Shown: positions 1 to 12,100 of the stretch, in pieces
How the letters are laid out: each line of letters begins with the position of its first letter
Numbering within the stretch: position 1 is the first letter of the stretch
Assembly (NCBI RefSeq): GCF_037975245.1
Contig: NC_092568.1
Span: 31,404,501 to 31,468,500, forward strand
Reading direction: 5' to 3'
Source of the DNA: Apostichopus japonicus
Lineage: Eukaryota; Echinodermata; Holothuroidea; Aspidochirotida; Stichopodidae
DNA length: 64,000 nucleotides
Notes under the pieces: generated by a model
Told to the model about the DNA's origin: nothing
Databases searched by the model: none
Seen by the model: only the letters and a program-made list of their open reading frames with translations
Made by a program: the position numbers and the translations under genes

Positions 1-171
1 CAGTATTTGAATATTGCTGCATCTGTACAACTGCAGCATCTAATAACGTTTGTATACTTCGTAAACATTCTACTCTGGCCTCCACATTCTGCCTCTCGTG
101 TCCTTCTAACTTTCGCAGCTCTTCGTCCGAAAGACCTGTAAAGTTTACTGGTGGGACAGGGGGAGGAATAC
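1..171 (-). CDS. SYVN1: SYVN1 exon 12: conserved C-terminal helix, cut by window edge
   Basis: Acceptor TTTTCCAG at 172-179. It encodes GIPPPVPPVNFTGLSDEELR and then KLEGHERQNVEARVECLRSI and QTLLDAAVVQMQQYSNT, which aligns to the FAGLTPEELRALEGHERQHL region of vertebrate SYVN1. The reading frame is open at base 1, so the exon or the gene continues past the left edge. Confidence 0.94.
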
Positions 172-3100
172 CTGGAAAAGAGATTTAAAAAAATTGAAAG
201 GAATGCTTAACATCTTGAGAGGTCATATCTGTTCTGTAATACGCCTAGCCTTATGATATCACTTGCTGATTATTTATCAAAATTTATGAGGTATGGCAAG
301 CAGATTAATACAAGATATATTGAATTATGATATATTACAATCTGAAAATACCTACCTGTTACTAGGTGAAACATGAACGCTGCAATACCTACCCTACCTG
401 TTACTAGGTGAAACATGAACACTGCAATACCTACCCTACCTGTTACTTGGTGTAACATGAAGGCTGCAATACCTACCCTACCTGTTACTAGGTGAAACAT
501 GAAGGCTACAATACCTACCCTACCTGTTACTAGGTGAAACATGAACACTGCAATACCTACCCTACCTGTTACTAGTTGAAACCTAACGTTGCAATACCTA
601 CCCTACCAGTTACTAGGTGAAAAATGAACGCTGCAATACCTACCCTTCCAGTTACTAGGTGAAACATTAACACTGCAATACCTGCCCTACCTGTTACTAG
701 GTGAAACATGAATGCTGCAATACCTACCCTACCAGTTACTAAGTGAAACATGAATGCTGCAATACCTACCCTTCCAGTTACTAGGTGAAACATGAATGCT
801 GCAATACCTACCCTACCTGTTACTAGGTGAAACATGAACGCTGCAATACCTACCCCTACCAGTTACTAGGTAAAACATTAACACTGCAATACCTACCCTA
901 CCTGTTACTAGGTGAAACATGAATGCTGCAATACCTACCCTACCAGTTACTAGGTGAAACATGAATGCTGCAATCCCTACCCTTCCAGTTACTAGGTGAA
1001 ACATTAACACTGCAATACCTACCCTACCTGTTATGATATGATAAACATCATATTCTGGTATTCTAAGGCATTGCAGTCTTTGCACAGAGAGTTTACCCAC
1101 TTCCTCATATATGCATTCTGAAAACTTAGGGTTTCCTAATAGTTAGAACTTACTACTGATACACAATATCTAGGCATAATTCTCTACTTTAGCACAATAC
1201 TTGTGTACAAATACTTGTCTTCACTTCACTCACCGCAATAATCACGACAAAGTCGTAGATGCCCGAGGGACAGAATTAGTACTTTAGACATATGTGGGAG
1301 ACTTTAATGTTCATATACAAATCAGGTACTTTTGTTTGGAACAGAAAACAGCTCCTGCTACACAAATTAACAAATCTATGTTAGTACAGGTCTATAATAC
1401 CACAAAGTCTTCCTTTTCTAAATAAATAACAACATGTAAGAATAGAGGTACCCCCACTGAATATATACAAAGCCTATCATGCATCAGTGCAAACATTGGT
1501 ATAGATATTCACTGGTAAGGATTATAACCAGCAAACATGTATCTTTATGGGTGATCATGGTACCCTCATGCCATTCATGCTTCATGAGTTACTTGGGTGA
1601 ACCTGATGGTAAGTGAAATAATGGCATTGTAATGATATTTGTAACGAAATGCAAAGAGCTGCTTTCACTGTTGTAGAATTGCCAACTCCTAACTGGGTGT
1701 TTACAAAGTGAAGAGAATGACTTACCAAATGGTGGCATCATTGGAAATGGAGGAGGCATCATAAATGGTGGCATGGGAGGCATTCCAGGCATCCCAGGCA
1801 TTGCATTTGGTTGAATACCTGGTGCATGCTGCGGTGCATCTGTCGTAGTTGAAGATGGCTCTGTTGTAGTCCCTGGAGCTGAAATTAAATGATTTGCTGG
1901 TACTGAGCTTTAAAAATTAATATAACGGGGCAGGGTGGACTGATTGATAACTTTGATGGGAAACTGATTTCTTGCAGTACTTGACAGACAAGCTATGAAA
2001 GCTAGATTCAGTGACCTGAGAAGGAAATGGTTAGCTACATGCACTAAATGGACAGAGGGGTACATGTAGCTAGATTTAGTGCCCCGTACAGAAGGCAGGG
2101 AAGCTACATGCACTAAATGGACACAGGGACATAGGTAGCTAGATTTAGTGCCCCATACAGAAGGGCATGGGAAGCTACATGCACTAAATGGAAACATGTA
2201 GCTAGATTTAGTGCCCCATACAAAAGGCAGGGAAGCTACATGCACTAAATGGAAACATGTAGCTAGATTTAGTGCCCCATACAAAAGGCAAGGAAGCTAC
2301 ATGCACTAAATGGATTCAGGGGCATAGGTAGCTAGATTTAGTGCCCTGTACAGAAGGCAGGGAAGCTACATGCACTAAATGGACACAGGGACATAGGTAG
2401 CTAGATTTAGTGCCCCATACAGAAGGGCATGGGAAGCTACATGCACTAAATGGAAACATGTAGCTAGATTTAGTGCCCCATACAAAAGGCATGGAAGCTA
2501 CATGCACTAATAGGAAACATGTAGCTAGATTTAGTGCCCCATACAAAAGGCATGGGTAGCTACATTCATTAAATGGATGCAGGGGCATAGGTAGCTTGAA
2601 TTAGTGCCCCCCATACATAGCTAGATTTGGTGCATCAGACAGAAGAGTATGGGTAGCTTAATGCAGTAACCGGAAATAGGGGCATAGGTAGTTTGATTCA
2701 AGAACCAAACAGGACATGGGTTGCTACATGCAGTAACTATTTAATGGGGCATATGTAGCTAGGTTCAGTGACCACACAGAAGAGCACAGTGGCTAAATTA
2801 ATATCCAGGTAGAAACACAATGGACGGAAAAATGTTTTAACAAGAGGCGGAACATCAATTGGGTTACTATAACCTAATGATTAAAAACATAACTACGGAC
2901 ACAACATTGATGTTCCTCAGTGTACGTAACAAGCCATACAGCTGTAAGTATCTCATACACATTTGACTGCATCTTAAACCAGACAATGAACAATTGCTCA
3001 AGCATCAAACAACATCTCATAGTTCAGTTAGTTAGACTGGTCTTTATCTTTTTGACTTACAAGCAGGTGTCGTTGACGATGGGACTTCAGCAGACGGTGT

Positions 3101-6100
3101 CTGGGACTGTTGCTGGTCACTTCCAGAAGAGGAAGGTTCCTGCTGCCCTGGTGGAGGAGGAGGAGGACCTCCAGGGGGAGCATGGGGGAATCCTGCTCCT
3201 GGCTGAAAGGGTGGTAGCCAAAAAGGGTAACCTGGGAATGGCGGCATAGCTATCGATGAAGTAATTGACAGAAAACGGTGGAAAAGTCATTGAAAGTGCA
3301 GAGGAAGAAAGTCAAGGTAAGGGTGGTATTAAACATTTTGAAGATTCCAAATATCACTTGCAATGTCTCCTCACATGTACAGAAGCATTCAATTGTTTTT
3401 TTTTTATAAATGAGTCACTTTTGTAAGCTTTCTTTTCATTTGCATCTACACGCTTGTTGACCCCTGAAACTAAATCTGATCAAGACACTACCATGTTGTA
3501 ACTAAACTTCACTACCACTGACTACTACCACCCGTAACTACTGTACATGGTTTGATTTGATATCTTCCCAGTGGTCATGTTCATACATGGCAACATCAGA
3601 TCTGTAAAATTCAGTTTTCTGTCCAAGAAGGCACAACTTTAGTCATTAGGTTGCCTCATCAAAGTTATCAAAAACATACTGGCTTCAGTCCCGATTCTTA
3701 TATGCAAAGTAGATTATACAAGGTAACTCTGGTATCAAATTGTGATAGTTCTAGGTAAAAGTGTTTGTTTAGCTTTTCTCAAGATTTTAAATAAGTTTGC
3801 AACATTACAGAAACAAACTAATGGCTTCAATACCTTGTTCTTATTTGCGAAGTAGGATACCAAAGTGAAGTCTGTGGAACAAAAGGTGTGGGCTTAGTGT
3901 CATGTCTGTTTTTACAGGAAAAAGACTCTCCCCAGATTTTAAAGCATCTGTTTACAGCATTTACAAAACTAATTGATAGAAACAGTTTCTGTTCAAGTGC
4001 AATCAGCACTTAATGGTTTTTTTTACCTTTTTTATTTTTTATTTACTGGTTTTTATTTATTGGTTTTTATTTACTGGTTTATTTATTTTTTATTTACTGG
4101 TTTTATTTATTTTTTATTTACTGCTTTTTTTTATTCTATTTTATTTTATTATATTTTATTTTATTTACTGGTTATTTACTGGTTTTATTTACTATAGTGG
4201 TTTTATTTACCTTGCCCAGGCTGTGGCATGTTGTTAGCTTGTGGCTGTTGTGGTTGCTGTGGTTGCTGGGCTGGTGGCTGCTGTATCTGTCTCACAGATG
4301 CTCTCAGCACATCCATTCTGCAAGTCGGGCAAGTCTGTTGTCTCTGAAACCAAGATCTCAAGCAACTAGTATGAAAGATATGATTGCAAGGTAGTTTCTT
4401 GCAAGCTGTGTTCATGTCTTCCCTGCAGATAATGCACACATTGTCCATAGATGCGAGTTCCTCTGGTGTGGCATCTGGATATCTGGAGAGATGGGATATA
4501 AACAGCAGTATGAAACCAAAGGATCATAAAATAAAAACTAGGTTTGTGCTACTTGACCTTATATAGTTTTGCTTTATACAAAGTAGTATATGTATTGAGA
4601 AAGTGTTTGCAACCCTTCCCAACATTTCAATATGTGTTGTTGTATTAGTTGCTCTGTTGAAAGAATGCACAGACAGACATTAAAAAATTAGTGCAATCGT
4701 TCATTAGCTTGCTACAATGTCCAGATCAGAATGTAAGAAGTACTTCTTACGTACTTCATTGAAGTACGTTTAACGTACTTCATTGAAGAATATCAGTATT
4801 CTTTTCTTTAACACTGCGTCAACAAATTGGCTGAACATGTAGATACTTCTCAAATGAGATAAAGCATTGCATTCAACAAATTGGCTGAACATGTAGATAC
4901 TTCTCAAATGAGATAAAGCATTGCATTCAAAATAGCGCAAATTGTGCTGTTGTGGATCTCTTACACAATGCCTACTATAAGTAAATATTACAGGAACAGC
5001 ATTATAAACTTAAGCTCTGGCAAAACTGGTAATGACGTGACAAATTGGGGTAAGAGATACCAGCCAGAAAAGAAGAAAAAACGGGAAAATAAAGAAGCAT
5101 TTTGATGTAGCTCAGTGATTACATATCACCCTGGAATACAAGCAGCCTGAGAAAAAGAAAATCTGACTGTTCATAAAATCAAGCTGCTTCAATCTTCTCT
5201 GATATGCAACGAAAAAATAAGATAAACAGTCCTCAATGTGGAAATAAGACTTAAGTATACGCACAAAAATTATCTAGCTTATCTCAAAATGGAATGAAAA
5301 AATACATAAGGATATAAGTTGATATCAACAACCCATTAATCTTCATGAACTGTTTCACAGTCCTTGTTTACATTTGATATTTTGAAGGATCCGTACATAA
5401 CTAAATCTGAACATGCCGTTAATTTGGAATGTCGTATATGATGTATGAGGGTATGATGCATTACGCTTGTTACTTACAATGTGTTCATGTTTCTGATTGC
5501 TCTTCGAGACATGATGATATCGTTGACGGCCTTCTTAAAGGACCTTGAAGAAAGAGAGGAGGGCAATTCGTTAAGAACCAACTCGGTATAGAAATGAAAG
5601 CTACCACTTATAAATGTTTACGAGAAAACAGTGAGTCTTTCAGAGGTGTAATTGGTCGAAATGTTGTAGATCCCTGTAATGGGATGATAAAACAGTTCTC
5701 TGCTCCTTTTACCAAAATGAAATTTCATGAAGAGTTAAGCAAGAACACACTACAGCCAAGACTGCCTTGCTTGCGTGATTGCAGGTATTATAGAAATACG
5801 TCCTGAAGGTCGCATAAATTATGCATTACATGAAAACACAAACAGAAAACTGGCAAGTTTAGCCTCATTTGCACAGAAAGCACTCAATTATACCGAATTT
5901 GAAAATTATAGGTGTTTTGGCGTTAAAGCAATTTTTGAATGAATTGCTGATTTTTAACATGCCATATACAAATGCAATAACCTCACCTAGTAAAGTTTTC
6001 TTAGTTCAAATAATGCATATATGTTCTAAAATGTTTGGAACTTTGACTTTTGAATGTTGTTTGCTAGTGGTATAGACCATTGTCTATGCATAAGTGAGAA

Positions 6101-9100
6101 TATCAACACTTTTCTTAGCCTGATTTAATACTTGCGATTTTTTTTTCTATGTAGGGTTTGTAAACTTCTGCGAAAGTTTTGACCATGTGCAAAAAGTTTA
6201 CTTTCACCTACAGAATCTCTTTACAATCTTTAGTGATATCGTACTTAGTCAAAGCTTTAAATAACTTTATTCCTCTTCTTCCAACCCACACATTTTTAAC
6301 CTCCACAATTTTTCAAAATTCTCCACACTCTCTGATATTACCCATCGATGCAAAGCAATTCTGAGAAACCACAGAATGTCATATTCCATTTTTCATCTAG
6401 GCATTGCTTTGATTCAAGCAGTATCAAACAGTTGTTGATAATCTAGCTTGGAAAATGTTATCACACATACTTCATATCTGACATTCTCTCGTCAACAATT
6501 TCAGTCAAACGGAATCTAGGATTGGCATCCATCAATCGACCTTCTAATTGCAAAGTTGTTTTTACCAGTTGGTCGTAAACGGAGAATGTGCTGGAAGCAG
6601 ATATCTCAGGCAGACATTTAAACATATCAATCAATATTAGTGAGTGCGAGTCAGACCTTCCCTTCATCGTTGTCATTCTAGAACGGCTTATTTGGGTTGC
6701 CTTACGGCTGGCAGGATGAGTAATTTTATGGAAAAGAAACCACTTAGGTTGTATTAACTGTGGTTACAAGTTCTCATATGTAACTGCCATGATACACTTA
6801 ACCACTGCTAACCAGGAATGATGTATTAGGGTTTTCTTTTTCTTTCTGAAGAAATAGGATGATTGAGCAAGTAGAATGCATTAGCTTTGGGGAATATTAT
6901 CAGCCTGGAAGGTGGTTATTTTATCACGCTAGCGCCCCAGTTGAATGTGGGAGCAGCTGATTGGCTTGTAACTTACACTACCCGTCGGAATGTGATCCAA
7001 TTAACAGTTTTAGCTCATGTTGGATTGTTGACAATTTAGAAGACCAATTCAGATGGGAAACCATGGATTTTTTGGTGGATGTAAAACCCACCTTTCTTTG
7101 GTATAAACATTGAAAGTGTTATAGGGATACAACCTAAACTGATAGAAGTTGCTTTAAATGGTCTAAGACATAACAAAATTAGTTTTGTTGCTTAAGTCAC
7201 CCTTTAAATGGAAAGGCATTATTACTGCCATATCTGAATTGAAAAATTATTCACAGATCCAAGCAAATGTCGGCATTCTTTTTCCGTTGAAAAATCAACC
7301 AGCATTTAGTGTTTTTGTTTTTTTTCGACTGTAACTCAGAACTTAATATTGTTAAAACTTATTCATAGTTAAAGTTGACGAAGAATCCGTTTTAATAAGT
7401 TTTAAACTACATGAACCTTAACAGGATTTAGAATAACACTTTTCTTTGCATTTCAAAAGCCATTTGTAAGCCAATCACATGATAAGGGTAATGAATAAAC
7501 TTTCCAGGAGAATCACTTCATGAATATGGCAAAAGTAACTAATTAAACATCAGCTATGGTGTACCTGTTCTATTATGCATTGTTAATACCGATTGTCAAC
7601 CAATAACCATGACAGCCATGACCGGAGCCATTAAGTGCTCTGTTGGGCCCAGGGGACGATTCTGTCATTGAACACTCTCCTTGAAGTCGTCATTCTTCTT
7701 AGGTACATTTAGATACATAATTCTTTGTCCATATTTCCCCTGTTGTTCCCTGGCCACACTGTTTTAGACCCCTGATCCCTCTCTTGTCAGGCCTGGCCAA
7801 GATATAACATGACTTATATTCAAGAGAGACAAAGACCCATCGGGTCTGTCAAGTTAAGACAGATAATGTCCTGTTATAACACTTACCTCATAGTGAGATA
7901 CATTGGTCTTATCGCAAACAGAGGGAAGGTATGTATCTTGATCATAATGGCAACGAAAGCAGTGTAGAGGAACACTTTGATGAAACCTGTATAGAGTAAA
8001 TACAAAGAACAAAAGCAGTGTACAAATTAATGAACCACATGATTCTGAAGTTTTAGTTTGAATAGAACTGAAAATGTTTACCAGAATGACTTCAAACAGG
8101 CACATTCCTGCATCCATACCTGTACTATTATCAGTCATATACTCTTAGTGATGCTCACCATGAATATATGTGAACTTTAAGCCTTATGAAACTTAATCAG
8201 TAACAAGCCACAAGAATGTAACAAAATGTAGCAAAATGGTTTGCCATTCACTAGATCATTTATGTTTATTCCACTGTACAAATCCATTTAATTCACAGCC
8301 GACAAGAAGTCTGTACACATTCCTGTGAGCATATCAAGGCCAAGCTTAGAGTGAGATCTGATTCAGTCTAACCAATGTGCTGCACTGACATCACATCTCG
8401 ACGTAAGTCAGTTTTAGATTCAAATTTTCTAGCAGGACGGACCAACATTTCAAGCACTCTATCACGGAAACTAAAGTTCATCACACGGCAGGGCTTAGGG
8501 TGATACAAAGACAAAAAATGATATGACCAGAAAGACTAGATCCCATCTTTCACTAAAATATTCCCTTAACTAATGATATGACCTGGCTTCCCATCTGTTC
8601 TCGTTATTATCACCTTACCCATTATGAGGTCAGTATACAACATGTAGACAGCTTTGTTCTCCCAAGGATTCTCACTTTGAAGATCTATAGTGTGAAGAAC
8701 ATACTTCAAGAGGACACTGCAGATGATTGTAAACAGGATAGCATACTGAAAGAGAAGTACATATTCAGATTAATATTTCATACAAACAAACAAATATGTC
8801 AAATAATACAAACAAATAAATATACAAACAAATAAATAAATATACAAACAAATTTGTCAAATAAACAAACAAGCTAATCATTTCCGGCCTGGAAGATTGC
8901 TGTGTTACAGATTCTATATATTTTTTTTATATATTTTGACTTTCCCACCAACATTTCACCATTCTATCTTAGACTTCTTGGCAATCCAATCAAATCCAAA
9001 TGTTCACTTTAGATTCAGTTTGCCAATTTGGAGAAGGGTTCATTCACATATGTACACTTCTGATAGCTTGAGGTGGAATCCCCACAGCTCTTTGGCTGAT

Positions 9101-12100
9101 CTGAATTTGAACTAATGAACCAGGAGACTATTTATTCTTGTTTCATCCCTTACACTGTCACTGCCATTATCCACTTGGCCATAGCACTCCACTTGGCCAT
9201 ATCCACTTGGCCATAGCACTGGTAACTTTGTGTAAACCTTGACAGAAAAAGCCTTGATGCCTTCCGGTGATGACAATCATATAACTTTACTTTTAATATG
9301 TCACTAAATAAACCAAGGCTATAAAAATTATCTATGCACAGTTTTCTTTTTGCTTGAACTTTCAATGATTACCCTTACTCTGGTACTATTTGATTATTAA
9401 TATTAACTGCTGTAGTAATAGCATGCCAATGATGGTCATTAATCAACTAGGCTCTCTTCTGAAGTGCCATATCAGCTGAATTTCCCAGTCCTTCCCAGTA
9501 CTCAAATTTAGATCGTACAATCTTCTGCTTGACTGTAATTGTTATATTAGGCAATTTCTTCTTGCTTGCAATGAGATTATGACATAGTATTACTAATACG
9601 TTGTGGAGTGTAAGCTCAGTGGTTAACACTGGTGCCTTTCAATCATAAGGTCCCCGGTTCGAGTCACTCCCAGATTAATGTATGTCGTCCAGTTACAGAG
9701 TTGTTGACAATTAACAATTCATAATCATGGACGTTAAATATGAATGTGAGAGACTGACTTCGGTCAGCTTGCAGCTTTGATAAGCCAATTAGGCTTCTTC
9801 GCGAGTTCCTGCTTGCAGGAGGATCTAATATACATACATACATACAATACCCAATGGCTAGACCCTGTGCCATAATTTACAGTTTGATCTGCAATAAATG
9901 TATTTTAGGCCTACGGTACCTGTAACATTTGATTGTAAAAGAACAAAGTATCTCAAGGTAAACATAATGAAATTGTGTTTTACTTCAGAATGGTGGCTTC
10001 AAAAAAAAAAGTGGGTGAGTTCCTGGAAGTGGGTCAGGGAGGGCGCAGTGGTCAAAATTTTACCAAGTTTGGCAAGTTCTGTAGATAGGGAAAGTGGACG
10101 ATTTATGAACAATAAGTTAAGAGAGCAGATAAGTAATATCCATGAATCTTACAACAAAAAAATAATTAATTTGTGTGTCCAATTACAGGGAAAAATAAAT
10201 ATCTAATAAAACTTACTGCTGTTTTACTGTACTTGCAGTAGACAGTAAAATACTGCAGTGAAACATTCAAATCAATAAAACACTTGTCAAATTACCTCAA
10301 AGCCAAATACTAGCTGAACTGTTGCTCCTTTGGTGAGGGTACTGTGGTATGCAAAGTTCACCCAAAGGGAATCCAACGTGCCCAAGAATAAGAGTAAAGC
10401 TGTTAAGATTAAAAGATAAATATTATTTTCATTCATTCCATAACAGATGCTAAGGTGATCTGAAGAATGATGCAAACGATTTGACCAAGAGCACCTTGTT
10501 GAATCTGGTGATATAGTGGTAGGGTTCAGGGAGCATGTACACTCTAACACAGCATTTGGAATTTAGCTGGCGATAGAAACCCAAAGTTTTAGAAATTTGA
10601 CATAGAGAATAATTGGTGTGTACTGTGTAAAATTTCTAATTATTCATTAACAAAATGAAAGGATTGCTTGTAAAGAAATACTTTACAAATGTGACTCGAA
10701 TGAAGGGGCTTCTTAATCTACTATTTTACCACCAAATATCCCAGTGTCATACTCTCAGCTTAAATGGACTAACTGAACCTATTAATATACTGGTCTTTGT
10801 TTTCTTCTCTATCTTTAGAGAGAGACGAGAGAGAGGAACAAACAAAAGCACAAAAATTCATGTATGGAATGACAATTATTTTTTCTAAATTATGAGAAAT
10901 TTTATTTGCATACTACATGGTTTGTGGGATGATCCATATATTAATCAGGAATCTGGGCAAGACAAAGAAATTTTCTACTGTAGCTTTGGTTACCTACTAT
11001 ACTGTATAGCTTAAATTTATTAGATAGGACATTATATTTGCAAACGACCAATAAGAGTTTTAATTATAGTAGGAAATTTTCACCCCTGCTTTCCCTTCTC
11101 CAATGAAAACTTGGAAAGAAGCTGAAAGGCAATTTATATAATTCCAACCATTGCAATTTTTAACTGTATAAACTATAAGGAAGTCCTCCCAAGAAATACT
11201 TTTACTATAAATTCACGCAAACACAGTAAAGTCAAGCAATCACATTGATGGTCAGAGTAACTTACTCTGAAAGGACGAAGAAATATATAAGCTACCCTCA
11301 TAAACCTGTCAATTTAACCATTGGGGAGTCATGGCACAGCCTTTACGGTTGTTCCCTGATCAATGTATTCATAGCTCATGACTCTACAGTATGGACCTTT
11401 TGACAAGCTAGCAATCTTAATAGGTTTGAAGGACTTACTGAGAACTCTTAGATGGAAGAGGACACTAATAACAGGACTTCTTTCCATCTGAATGAAAAAG
11501 AAGGAAATGAGATATTTATTCTTAATTTAAGCATTACCAAATCTGTTTCCTGAACAATGTTGTATTTCCTGTATAACAGATCCTAGATAAGGCATTCCAA
11601 TAAAAATAACACTACATCCTGTTTAGAAAGACATGATGTCCGATTTTGACGTGTAAAACATCTTGTAATGTATCTCTGGCTTAGCCTAACAGCAGATGGA
11701 CAGCCCTATCCATACAGTGTAGGTATACTAAGCGGATACAAATTAATTGAATGAAACAGCTACACAGGACCACCAAAAGCATATTAGATTCCACAGATAC
11801 AGAATAGGGTTCCATGTAACAGAAAACAACATACACTTTTGTTTCATTACACTAATTTCTTCTTTTATTTTTTATTTTTATATAAATTTATACCCGTTAA
11901 TTAAAATGCACTTACATAGTCCACTCTATCTTCAGCTAACCAATGGAAACATTTTAGAAAAAGCAAAAGAGTGAACATGGCCACAAATTTGGGGCTGAAG
12001 TCATCTCTGAAGACTGTGAAAGCAAGACAGGTCTCTGTGACGGCATACCATGACCTCTCTATAAGATGCTGGGGGCAACAAAAAAAAAGGGAAAATCTAT

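Noticed and set aside
270-1100. Three long minus-strand frames with repeated FMFHLVTGRVGIAA
   Set aside because: They are the 42-bp minisatellite read in frame; 42 is divisible by three so any stop-free phase stays open. They lie within an intron of SYVN1.
1910-2588. Minus-strand frames with repeated WGTKSSY blocks
   Set aside because: They are translations of the 61 to 69-bp intronic minisatellite, with no start or splice context of their own.
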